Shown here in pieces: positions 7,759 to 15,397 of a stretch of 18,966 nt of DNA; positions within the stretch are counted from its first letter, which is position 1; each line of letters opens with the position of its first letter. Under the pieces are notes generated by a model. It did no database searches. It had not been told where the DNA came from and was given only the letters and a program-made list of their open reading frames with translations. This DNA comes from Clostridium sp. CAG:1024 (GTDB lineage Bacteria; Bacillota; Clostridia; Christensenellales; CAG-138), in the NCBI GenBank assembly GCA_000432015.1, contig HF985421.1, positions 1 to 18,966 of the forward strand, read 5' to 3'. Made by a program: the position numbers and the translations under genes.

Positions 7759-8755
7759 GTGTACCGAACTGCGCCTTCTGCTGACCGCATACAGTCAGCT
7801 CACCGGCGACATCATGCAGACCAACATCGAGGAATCGGATGTACCCATGGTGCAGGTGTCGGAGCACTGGGGAGCGCGTGAGAGCCATGCGCTGTGGCAG
7901 GGGAAGATCCTCACGGTCGAGCAGTTTAAGGCTGTATGCGGCTATGGTGAGCCATCAAACCCGGATCACATTTATTCCTACAACTGCCGCCATACGCACT
8001 ACCCATACTGGCCTGGGATCTCTGAGCCGATTGAGTATCAGCCCGAACCGGGGCCGTTTACCGTCAATGGGCGGCAGTACACCTACTACGAGGCCACGCA
8101 GAAGCAGCGGGCCATGGAGCGGCAGATCCGCGCCTTGAAGCGTGAGGTGAACGCGGGCGGGAACCCTGATCTAAAGAGCGAAATCCGACAGCGGACCCGG
8201 GAGTACAAGGCGTTTTCGGATGCTTGCGGTATCCGAGAAAAGCTTGAAAGATTGCACGTTTTAGGGTATGATAGGAGTACATCAGCGAGGGTAACCAAAT
8301 CTATGCGTGAAATGCAGAGGAAAGTCACGCTAAGGACAAAGAATGATCCAGTTCGTGACCGGTTAGGTTCCGCTATGATCTCCCACCCACAGGAAGTAGA
8401 ATCCATTCTAAAGTCTTGGGATGAGAAAGGAGTTCAATATTTCTTTCGAAAAAGTGACATGGCGTATTCTCCGGGTCTAATCCTTGGACAAAAAGGGCAG
8501 GTTGTCATCGATCCGGAAGCAAGTATAGGGGCTTGGAGGCATGAAAACAGACATGTGCTCGACGATGAGGCGAATGGATGGCCGGGGATGCGGTATTACA
8601 ACAGTGCAGCTAGGATGATTAAATACGAGCATCGAGGTTATGCAGAAGAGATTGCAATCGCGAGAGAGCTAAAAGACAAAGAACTGCGAAAACAGCTCCT
8701 CAAACTTCGAAAAAAAAGGGATGAAGAAATAAATGCCGAAATTAGAAAACAATGA
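7742..8755 (+). CDS. Phage minor capsid protein 2 fragment with C-terminal HExxH domain
   Basis: The reading frame (337 aa from the ATG at 7742) starts inside the rpmA terminator and has no good ribosome binding site, so it is a 5'-truncated gene. Residues about 10-180 match the C-terminal part of phage minor capsid protein 2: the motif HWGARESHALWQGK, then YNCRHTHYPYWPGISEP and YYEATQKQRAMERQIR. From about residue 185 the DNA is AT-richer and the protein changes to another domain with WRHENRHVLDDEANGW, an HExxH zinc-binding motif (His267, Glu268, His271), and a downstream glutamate-rich helix (YAEEIAIAREL) that could give a third ligand. Such C-terminal domains on phage head proteins are often effector or toxin modules. 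An internal promoter (8244-8272) and the ATG at 8303 (GAGGG 11 bases upstream) could make the last 150 residues alone. It overlaps the next gene by 23 bases. Confidence 0.7.
   Translation: MRAHFLCTELRLLLTAYSQLTGDIMQTNIEESDVPMVQVSEHWGARESHALWQGKILTVEQFKAVCGYGEPSNPDHIYSYNCRHTHYPYWPGISEPIEYQPEPGPFTVNGRQYTYYEATQKQRAMERQIRALKREVNAGGNPDLKSEIRQRTREYKAFSDACGIREKLERLHVLGYDRSTSARVTKSMREMQRKVTLRTKNDPVRDRLGSAMISHPQEVESILKSWDEKGVQYFFRKSDMAYSPGLILGQKGQVVIDPEASIGAWRHENRHVLDDEANGWPGMRYYNSAARMIKYEHRGYAEEIAIARELKDKELRKQLLKLRKKRDEEINAEIRKQ
8244..8272 (+). promoter_or_regulatory. Internal sigma-A-like promoter upstream of the HExxH domain
   Basis: TTGAAA (8244-8249), 17-bp spacer, TATGAT (8267-8272), each box with 5 of 6 consensus bases. 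It lies inside the reading frame where base composition shifts and the capsid homology ends. Predicted transcription starts near 8279, leaving an in-frame ATG at 8303 as the first plausible start. Confidence 0.5.
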
Positions 8756-9053
8756 AACGTTAATTTCCAAAGTGAACGAAGGCGACAAGCAAGCCATTAT
8801 TGAGGCGCTTAATTCTGGCGTTCCGTTCCCCGCTTTCCGAGCTATTTTGCAGGCGGGAGACCTTAATTTGAACGATGATGACGTTTTCTCGGGGTTGCGC
8901 CTTTGGCTCGATTGCGATATTAGGATATTAGGCCGAAAAATGAAAACCTATGCCAGCGCGACCCTCTTTCACCTAGGACAGAGATCATACAACGATTTGA
9001 CGGAAGAAGAATTGTTTGTTGCAGAAATGTATGATAGCTTTCATCTTGTTTAA
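8733..9053 (+). CDS. Hypothetical small protein, candidate immunity/partner of the HExxH domain
   Basis: 106 aa, family not recognised. The sequence looks mostly helical and is rather acidic (NLNDDDVF, DLTEEELF), with no signal peptide or membrane segment. The ATG at 8733 lies inside the 3' end of the preceding frame (23-base overlap) behind a purine-rich stretch (AAGGGATGAAG), so translation is probably coupled. It is AT-rich like the HExxH domain and unlike its chromosomal neighbours, so both probably arrived together. A small acidic gene immediately downstream of a putative toxin domain fits an immunity protein, but that is inference from position only. It could instead be an unrelated phage accessory gene. 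Confidence 0.6.
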   Translation: MPKLENNETLISKVNEGDKQAIIEALNSGVPFPAFRAILQAGDLNLNDDDVFSGLRLWLDCDIRILGRKMKTYASATLFHLGQRSYNDLTEEELFVAEMYDSFHLV

Positions 9054-9071
9054 TTCTTAGGCATACCGCAC

Positions 9072-9097
9072 AAAACCGCCTAACCGGCGGTTTTTTT
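9072..9097 (+). terminator. Terminator 1 of the AT-rich cassette
   Basis: AAAACCGCC (9072-9080), 5-base loop, GGCGGTTTT (9086-9094), then further T residues; it lies 18 bases after the stop of the 106-aa gene. A perfect 9-bp stem makes this a strong candidate. Confidence 0.85.
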
Positions 9098-9110
9098 GTA
9101 CCCACAAATT

Positions 9111-9136
9111 AAAGCAACGAGTACCGTTGCTTTTTT
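9111..9136 (+). terminator. Terminator 2, in tandem
   Basis: AAAGCAACG (9111-9119), 5-base loop, CGTTGCTTT (9125-9133), then TTT. Only 13 bases separate it from the first terminator; the stems differ in sequence, so it is not a duplication. Together they would isolate the cassette from downstream genes. Confidence 0.75.
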
Positions 9137-9212
9137 ATTTGCGTCGGCGGACGTAAAGCGCGGAATCTTGGCGAGAAAACGCCGTAATAAAATCGTATAG
9201 GAGGACAAAAAC

Positions 9213-9419
9213 ATGAAACGCGAAGAGATCAAGACCATTCTGGGTGAGAGCGCCACGGATGAAGTAGTAACCAAGCTGCTGGACGCTTTACATGCAGAAA
9301 TCGAGCCGCACAAGACGGCGGCGAAAACGGGGATCGCAAAGCAGCTTGAAAAGGCGAACGGTCTGCTGATCGCGGCGTTTTTTGCACCCGGCTTTACAAA
9401 GCCGAACGAGGCCAAATGA
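9213..9419 (+). CDS. Small phage protein, scaffold (GP20-like) N-terminal fragment
   Basis: 68 aa. The start MKREEIKTILGESATDEVVT followed by KLLDALHAEIEPHK resembles the N-terminus of phage scaffolding/GP20 proteins, which usually follow the minor capsid gene and precede the major capsid gene. Those proteins are much longer, so this is probably a truncated or internally deleted copy; the tail after about residue 50 (GLLIAAFFAPGFTKPNEAK) does not look like scaffold. The ribosome binding site is good (TAGGAGG, about 8 bases before the ATG). No capsid gene follows. The family assignment is tentative. Confidence 0.5.
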   Translation: MKREEIKTILGESATDEVVTKLLDALHAEIEPHKTAAKTGIAKQLEKANGLLIAAFFAPGFTKPNEAK

Positions 9420-9561
9420 CGCCGCCTGTTCCACACAAAACGACGAGGTATGAACGAGCTGTAACGATTCCGTGAATTGCGGGGCAATTTTCTTGCGATT
9501 TTTGCCCGTGACAGCTACACTTTGAATGGAATCCTGTTGCATATAAAGGGGAAATGACGTT

Positions 9562-10998
9562 ATGAAACGTAAAGCGCTCTGTCTGCTTTTGATCCTTGGC
9601 CTAGTGCTGTCCGGGCTGCCGCTCGACGGGAGCCATGCGGCCTCCTATGAGACGGGCGTGATCAACGCGGACGGCGTTGCATTCCGAAAGGGCGCTTCCT
9701 CGGACAGCGGCCGCATCCGAAGACTTCAAAAGGGGACGGTCGTCGAGATCCTTGCAACGAATGTGAATGCGGAGTGGCATAAGGTCAAGTACAAGAGCGA
9801 AACGGGCTATGTGAACCGCATGTATGTGGATCTGAAAAAGGCGGAAGACGCGGACGCAAGCTATCGCGGAACGGTCGTCAACTGCAAAGAAAACGTCAAC
9901 GTCCGGGCAAGCGCGAACAAAGACGCCGAATTGGTGGGACTCGCTGACAAGGGCGCGACGTTCCGCGTCACGCGGGCGAATCTGGCGGGCGGCTGGCACG
10001 AGATCAGCTATAACGGAAAAACGGGGTATATCTCCGCCGATTATCTCGATCTGTCGCGGGAAGGCGCGAGCGGACAGATCCTCTCGCTGAGCGTCAGCGG
10101 CGGGACGATGTCTCCGGCCTTTTCGCCGGATGTGTACGGTTATGTGATCAATGCGACGAGCGGCGATGTTCGGATTAGCGCCGAGGGCGCGAAGGGCGCA
10201 AAGGTCAAGATCGGCGATTCCGGCAAAAGCACCGTTACGGTTTCCATGCCGAGGCACGGGAGCAAGACCGTGCGCATCTCCGTTGACGGAAAGGTGAAAT
10301 ACAGCCTGTACATCGTGCGCGGCGCGATCACGGTGGGGACATGGAACATCAAGCGCGGCAACGGAAATCTCACGGAGATGGGATGCCTCGTGCAGGCGCA
10401 GCAGCCCGACCTCATGGGCGTGCAGGAGGTCTATCGCTGCAAGAGCAAGACGGTCGTTGACAACCTGCTCTCCCTGCGCACGAAGGAGATGCAGAACACG
10501 AGCTTTGCCAAGACCGTTTCCTACGCGAGCGGCGGCGAATACGGCATCGGCCTCCTGTCGGCATATAAGATTGAGTCTGCGGAGACAAAAACGCTCTCAA
10601 GCGACGGGAACGAGCAGCGCGTGCTGCAAAAGATCGTCGTCAAGATCGACGGGCGCCGCGTCTCCGTGTACAACACGCATTTTTCCTATGAATCGTCGGC
10701 GACCCGCTCCAAGCAGTTTGCCGAGGTCAAGAAATGGCTGGACGCGGACACAAACAAGTATAAGATCCTCTTTGGAGACTTTAATGCGAAGGCTTCCGAG
10801 TTTTCGAAGCTCGGGAAGGGATATACCGCGCTGAACGCCGCAGATACAAGGTTTTATGACTATGGCGCGGGGCTCATGTCAAAGAGCGAGATCGACAATA
10901 TTGTGGTCACAGATAATATTACAGTTTTGAATGTACGAATGATCGATGAGCTGCTGTCAGATCACAGACCGATCTTTGCGTACCTGACGCTGGACTGA
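9562..10998 (+). CDS. Secreted SH3-SH3-cadherin-like-EEP nuclease/phosphatase
   Basis: Predicted extracellular hydrolase, 478 aa. A signal peptide (about 1-26, cleavage near SHA-AS) is followed by two bacterial SH3 domains (about 30-92 and 101-165, each with NVRA/AFRKG and TGYV/TGYI landmarks), a cadherin-like beta-sandwich (about 172-253), and an EEP catalytic domain (about 255-478). EEP residues are present: TWNIKR (Asn262), MGVQEV (Glu289), NTHFSYE (His373), GDFNA (Asp406/Asn408), IDNIVV and SDHRP (Asp467/His468). The SH3 domains suggest binding to cell wall. The substrate could be extracellular DNA or a phosphodiester; this cannot be decided here. AAAGGGGAA precedes the ATG. A weak promoter (TTGCGA 9493-9498, 17 bp, TACACT 9516-9521) is possible. 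The 142 bases before the gene hold nothing else recognisable. Confidence 0.85.
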   Translation: MKRKALCLLLILGLVLSGLPLDGSHAASYETGVINADGVAFRKGASSDSGRIRRLQKGTVVEILATNVNAEWHKVKYKSETGYVNRMYVDLKKAEDADASYRGTVVNCKENVNVRASANKDAELVGLADKGATFRVTRANLAGGWHEISYNGKTGYISADYLDLSREGASGQILSLSVSGGTMSPAFSPDVYGYVINATSGDVRISAEGAKGAKVKIGDSGKSTVTVSMPRHGSKTVRISVDGKVKYSLYIVRGAITVGTWNIKRGNGNLTEMGCLVQAQQPDLMGVQEVYRCKSKTVVDNLLSLRTKEMQNTSFAKTVSYASGGEYGIGLLSAYKIESAETKTLSSDGNEQRVLQKIVVKIDGRRVSVYNTHFSYESSATRSKQFAEVKKWLDADTNKYKILFGDFNAKASEFSKLGKGYTALNAADTRFYDYGAGLMSKSEIDNIVVTDNITVLNVRMIDELLSDHRPIFAYLTLD

Positions 10999-11010
10999 TC
11001 GAGAGAAGCG

Positions 11011-11044
11011 AATGCGCTGCTGAAACAAAAAGCGGCGCATTTTT
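11011..11044 (+). terminator. Terminator of the secreted EEP gene
   Basis: AATGCGCTGCT (11011-11021) pairs with AGCGGCGCATT (11031-11041, one G-U), loop of 9, followed by TTT; it begins 13 bases after the stop codon. Confidence 0.8.
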
Positions 11045-11055
11045 CATACGCCGCA

Positions 11056-11096
11056 TCTCCGCAGTTTCCCCCTGCCGTTTTGCTGTTCTGCGGAGA
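11056..11096. repeat. Inverted repeat between convergent genes
   Basis: TCTCCGCAG (11056-11064) and CTGCGGAGA (11088-11096) form a perfect 9-bp inverted repeat around 23 bases. No T-run follows on either strand, so it is not an obvious terminator. Apart from this and the two terminators, the 262-base gap 10999-11260 shows nothing. Confidence 0.5.
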
Positions 11097-11200
11097 AACC
11101 GTTTGCTTCTGAAATCTATTTTAGCGCAGGAACTTAAAAAAGCAAGGCGGGCAATTTAGCGGAAAATGTCGATGATATATGATCTTGATCGAAGCCGCGC

Positions 11201-11237
11201 AAAAAAAAGAACCCGCATCCTTTGGAGAATGCGGGTT
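11201..11237 (-). terminator. Terminator of fba
   Basis: On the minus strand AACCCGCAT (11237-11229) pairs with ATGCGGGTT (11218-11210), loop of 10, followed by CTTTTTTTT (11209-11201). It lies 24 bases beyond the fba stop codon. Confidence 0.9.
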
Positions 11238-11260
11238 GATGTTGTCAAGGGTGATACGGA

Positions 11261-12208
11261 TCAGAGCGCATTGGCCGCTTTGCCGTCGCAGCCGAGCACG
11301 TCCACGATCTTGTGCGCGACCATTTCCTTGATCGCCTGACGGGCGGGCTTGAGGTACTGGCGCGGGTCGAAGTGGGACGGGTTTTCCGCGAAATACTTGC
11401 GGATCGTTGCGGTCATGGCAAGACGCAGGTCGCTGTCGATATTGATCTTGCAGACGGCCATTCTTGCAGCTTCGCGCAGCATGTCCTCGGGAACACCGAT
11501 GGCATCGGGCATTGCGCCGCCGTATTTATTGATCTCCTCAACGAACTTCGGGATAACGCTCGATGCGCCGTGGAGCACGATCGGGAAGCCGGGCAGACGG
11601 TTCTCGACCTCTTTGAGAATGTCGAAGCGGAGCTGCGGCTTCGTGCCGGGCTTGAACTTGTAAGCACCGTGGCTCGTGCCGATGGCGATGGCCAGAGAGT
11701 CAACGCCCGTGCGGGTCACGAAATCCTGTACCTGATCGGGATCGGTGTAGGAACCGTCGCCGATGGCGACCTTGACGTCATCCTCGACGCCTTCCAGACG
11801 GCCGAGTTCACCCTCGACGACAACGCCGTGGTCATGCGCATACTCGACGACCTGACGGGTCAGCTTGACGTTGTCCTCATAGGCGTGATGCGAACCGTCG
11901 ATCATGACGGAGGAGAAGCCGCCGTCGATGCAGCTCTTGCACAGTTCAAAGGTATCGCCGTGGTCGAGATGGACGCAGATCGGCAGATCCGTTTCGATGC
12001 AGGCAGCCTCAATGAGCTTCATGAGGTAGGTGTGGTTTGCGTACTTACGCGCGCCGGAGCTGACCTGAAGGATCAGGGGGGAGTTCAGATCTTTCGCGGC
12101 CTCGGTGATGCCTTGAATGATCTCCATGTTGTTGACGTTGAATGCGCCGATGGCATAGCCGTTCTTGTACGCATCCTGGAACATCTTGGTACTGGTGACG
12201 ATAGGCAT
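11261..12208 (-). CDS. fba: Class II fructose-1,6-bisphosphate aldolase
   Basis: Zinc-dependent cleavage of fructose-1,6-bisphosphate to dihydroxyacetone phosphate and glyceraldehyde-3-phosphate in glycolysis, and the reverse in gluconeogenesis. The 315-aa TIM barrel has zinc ligands in VHLDHGD (His83), TSHGAYK (His180) and LHGASS (His213), the catalytic Asp82, and the class II signature around GGFSSVMIDGSHHAYEDNV. The ATG at 12208 is chosen because GAGGAGAT lies just upstream and MPIVTSTKMFQDAYKNGYAI is the usual N-terminus; the frame extends further up only through the promoter. Codon use is that of a highly expressed gene. It is transcribed alone, divergent from the glycosyltransferase, and has its own terminator. 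Confidence 0.96.
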   Translation of the reverse strand: MPIVTSTKMFQDAYKNGYAIGAFNVNNMEIIQGITEAAKDLNSPLILQVSSGARKYANHTYLMKLIEAACIETDLPICVHLDHGDTFELCKSCIDGGFSSVMIDGSHHAYEDNVKLTRQVVEYAHDHGVVVEGELGRLEGVEDDVKVAIGDGSYTDPDQVQDFVTRTGVDSLAIAIGTSHGAYKFKPGTKPQLRFDILKEVENRLPGFPIVLHGASSVIPKFVEEINKYGGAMPDAIGVPEDMLREAARMAVCKINIDSDLRLAMTATIRKYFAENPSHFDPRQYLKPARQAIKEMVAHKIVDVLGCDGKAANAL

Positions 12209-12245
12209 AGTATCTCCTCTCCTTTGGATGTATTTTACCGCGGAT

Positions 12246-12274
12246 ATTATACCCCAAAGGTCGAAAAATTGCAA
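12246..12274 (-). promoter_or_regulatory. fba promoter (shares its -35 box)
   Basis: Reading the minus strand: TTGCAA (12274-12269), 17-bp spacer, TATAAT (12251-12246). The -10 is perfect and the -35 has 4 of 6 consensus bases. The -35 is a palindrome and also serves the opposite promoter. Confidence 0.8.
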
Positions 12275-12297
12275 CGCAGACGAAATTTGGTTATAAT
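12269..12297 (+). promoter_or_regulatory. Glycosyltransferase promoter (shares its -35 box)
   Basis: TTGCAA (12269-12274), 17-bp spacer, TATAAT (12292-12297). The geometry is the exact mirror of the fba promoter around the same hexamer. The predicted start near 12304 gives a short leader that includes the AGGAGGT at 12313-12319. Confidence 0.75.
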
Positions 12298-12326
12298 GAA
12301 AAAAGATTCAGTAGGAGGTGACCAGG

Positions 12327-13256
12327 ATGAAAGAGAAGAGCCTTTCCCTCATTGTCCCGGTTTATAATGAGGAAGAAGTGCTTCGGGCATCCTATGAGAG
12401 AATGAAGACGGCCATGGAGACGACGGGGTATCCCTTCGAGATCCTGTATGTGAACGATGGCAGCCGCGACCGATCGCTGGATATTCTGCGAGAGATCGCG
12501 GCGGAGGATCTTCGGGTAAAGGTGCTGTCGTTTTCAAGAAACTTCGGGCATCAGACCGCCGTGACCTGCGGCATGGACGCTGCAAAAGGAGACGCGCTCA
12601 TCATCATCGATGTGGATTTGCAGGATCCGCCGGAGCTCATCCCCGAAATGGTGCGGCGTTGGGAGCAGGGCGGCGAGATCATCTACGGCAAGCGCCTGAA
12701 ACGCGAGGGCGAGACGCTGTTTAAAAAACTCACCGCGGCGGCATACTATCGCCTGCTTGCTTGGATGAGCGCGTATCCCATTCCGCTGGATACGGGCGAT
12801 TTCCGTCTGATCGACCGGAAGGTCGCGGACGTGTTCCTGCAAATGCGGGAGCATAACCGCTTTTTGCGCGGCATGTCGGCCTGGATGGGATTTCGATCCG
12901 AGCCGATCGAGTATGAGCGGCATGAACGCTTTGCGGGCAGCACAAAATATACGCTGAAAAAGATGCTCCGGCTCGCCATGGACGGCATCACGGGCTTTTC
13001 CGATAAACCGCTGACACTGCCCGGCATTCTTGGGATCGGCATTTGCGTGACCGCAGGATTGGGATTGATCGCGCTGATCGTGTGCGCCTGCACCTGCGGC
13101 GCTGCGCCGTGGCTTTGGGCGCTGGACGGCGTTGTGCTGCTGCAGGGGCTGACGCTCTGCTGCATGGGCTTGCAGGGCATGTATTTCGGCAGGATGTACG
13201 ACGAGCTCAAGGGCAGGCCGCTGTACATCGTGTCGGAAAAGATCAATGTCGATTAA
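12327..13256 (+). CDS. Family 2 glycosyltransferase, DPM1/GtrB-like membrane protein
   Basis: Probably moves a sugar from a nucleotide sugar onto polyprenyl phosphate at the inner face of the membrane. The 309-aa protein has a GT-A domain (1-220) with LIVPVYNEE at the N-terminus, YVNDGSRD, the DVD metal motif (residues 95-97) followed by LQDPPE, and LDTGDFRLIDRK, a hallmark of the DPM1/GtrB/YkcC group. Two C-terminal membrane helices (about 227-250 and 256-282) anchor it. The ATG at 12327 has AGGAGGT 7 bases upstream; a GTG at 12318 would overlap that site and is rejected. No flippase or other cell-wall gene is adjacent, so the glycan target is unknown. Transcribed from its own promoter, divergent from fba. 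Confidence 0.9.
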   Translation: MKEKSLSLIVPVYNEEEVLRASYERMKTAMETTGYPFEILYVNDGSRDRSLDILREIAAEDLRVKVLSFSRNFGHQTAVTCGMDAAKGDALIIIDVDLQDPPELIPEMVRRWEQGGEIIYGKRLKREGETLFKKLTAAAYYRLLAWMSAYPIPLDTGDFRLIDRKVADVFLQMREHNRFLRGMSAWMGFRSEPIEYERHERFAGSTKYTLKKMLRLAMDGITGFSDKPLTLPGILGIGICVTAGLGLIALIVCACTCGAAPWLWALDGVVLLQGLTLCCMGLQGMYFGRMYDELKGRPLYIVSEKINVD

Positions 13257-14384
<1,128 letters not shown>

Positions 14385-14460
14385 GACGCTCTGCCGAAGG
14401 GGGTCTGGCCATAGGAAAGAAAACAACGGCCCCCGCACGCGCAGCGTTCACAGAACGGAC

Positions 14461-14498
14461 AACAGCCGCAGCAGCCTTTCTGCTGCGGTTGTTTTTTT
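14461..14498 (+). terminator. Terminator of gap
   Basis: AACAGCCGCAGCAG (14461-14474) pairs with CTGCTGCGGTTGTT (14480-14493, one G-U), loop CCTTT, followed by TTTTT. This is the strongest terminator in the window. Of the 300 bases between gap and the next gene, 14499-14684 holds nothing recognisable apart from the ribosome binding site at its end. Confidence 0.93.
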
Positions 14499-14684
14499 GC
14501 GGAATGACGTTTCCCGTGTTATCATGTCAATATCGAGCATATCGGTCGAACCCCGACGGGCTGGCGTCCTCCGGTTCTTTCTCTACGGAGCGCAGAAACC
14601 GTGTCGCTTCGCCGTATTCTACGCTGCATGGGTGTGAAGCCGCCGTATTTTATGGGATAATTCAGGAGAAGGGGAGGCGAATAA

Positions 14685-15290
14685 ATGGATCAAATCAAAA
14701 TCGGGAGATTCATTGCCGATGAGAGAAAAAGAAAGGAATATACCCAGAAACAGCTTTCCGAACGATTGGGGATCAGCGACAAGACGATTTCAAAATGGGA
14801 ACGGGGCAACGGGTTTCCGGAGGGATCCCTGCTGCTGCCCCTGTGCGCTGCGCTGGAGATAACGGTGAATGAGCTGTTGTCCGGCGAAAGGGTATCCGAA
14901 GAAGAATATCGCAGAAAAGCGGAGGAAAACATGGTAAATCTGGTCAAAGAAGCGCAGGAAAGCAAAAAGAAAATCATCCTATCAGCAATGGTTGCCGGGC
15001 TTACGCTGATTGCAGCCATTCCGTTGTTTCTTCTGGCGGGAGCGCTCGCCCTGGAAACGTGGCTGCGGATTCTGTTGATCGTTACAGGAGCGGTTGTGGT
15101 GTTCGGCGGGATTGCGATCGCGTGCATTCTGGATATAGAGGCAGGCGCATATGCGTGCCCCGAATGTCACCATCGGTTTGTACCGGATATGAAGTCCTAT
15201 CTTATGGGGCCGCACACGATCACCAAACGAAAGCTGGTCTGTCCATATTGCGGGGCGCGCAGGTACTGCAAAAAGGTCCTGACAAAGTAA
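14685..15290 (+). CDS. Membrane-anchored XRE-family regulator with zinc ribbon
   Basis: DNA-binding regulator, 201 aa. Residues about 5-65 form a Cro/C1-type helix-turn-helix (YTQKQLSERLGISDKTISKWERG), closest in style to the stand-alone XRE regulators common in Clostridia. A charged linker follows (70-95), then two membrane helices (about 97-121 and 125-149), and a C-terminal zinc ribbon with Cys pairs CPEC (158/161) and CPYC (186/189). The topology puts both the HTH and the zinc ribbon in the cytoplasm. Ligand and targets are unknown. GGGGAGG lies about 9 bases upstream of the ATG. The base composition is somewhat more AT-rich than the flanking glycolytic and translation genes, compatible with acquisition. 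Confidence 0.85.
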   Translation: MDQIKIGRFIADERKRKEYTQKQLSERLGISDKTISKWERGNGFPEGSLLLPLCAALEITVNELLSGERVSEEEYRRKAEENMVNLVKEAQESKKKIILSAMVAGLTLIAAIPLFLLAGALALETWLRILLIVTGAVVVFGGIAIACILDIEAGAYACPECHHRFVPDMKSYLMGPHTITKRKLVCPYCGARRYCKKVLTK

Positions 15291-15312
15291 GGGGTTATAC
15301 GATCAGGCCAAT

Positions 15313-15342
15313 GGCGCCCCGATTACGGAGATCGGCGGCGCC
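15313..15342. terminator. Inverted repeat between convergent genes, possible bidirectional terminator
   Basis: GGCGCCCCGAT (15313-15323) pairs with ATCGGCGGCGCC (15331-15342) with one bulged C and a 7-base loop. There is no strong T-run on either side, only CCCTTT on the plus side. It lies 22 bases after the XRE stop and 55 bases from the opposing stop. Confidence 0.4.
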
Positions 15343-15397
15343 CCTTTGCTGTGGAGGGCGAGCCGCCCGGCCCGAACCTCGCTGCGCGGGGCGAAGT

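Larger units (their letters stand above)
7742..9419 (+). mobile_element. Prophage remnant (head-gene fragment region)
   Basis: Two pieces of phage head genes remain in phage order: the C-terminal part of a minor capsid protein 2 and a short scaffold-like N-terminus. Between them is an AT-rich two-gene cassette. No terminase, portal, major capsid, integrase or clear att sites are visible, so it is a degraded fragment or small insertion, not a functional prophage. The left limit lies near 7755, just after the rpmA terminator; the right limit is near 9420. Confidence 0.7.

Noticed and set aside
7753..9102. Similar T-rich strings (TTTTTTGTGTACC at 7753-7765 and TTTTTTGTACC at 9092-9102) as insertion boundaries
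   Set aside because: Both are tails of terminators, the match is inexact, and the second lies inside the remnant, not at its edge.
7673..9448. 9-bp direct repeat ACGACGAGG at 7673-7681 (in rpmA) and 9440-9448, flanking the prophage remnant, as possible att sites
   Set aside because: Too short, the left copy lies inside an essential coding region, no integrase is present, and a 9-base match between two such regions can occur by chance.
11312..12367. Long plus-strand open frame opposite fba
   Set aside because: A shadow of the fba codon pattern; it crosses both divergent promoters and the fba start and resembles no protein.
14503..14684. Possible small gene between gap and the XRE regulator
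   Set aside because: Open frames here lack a ribosome binding site and recognisable sequence, and one runs through the gap terminator.
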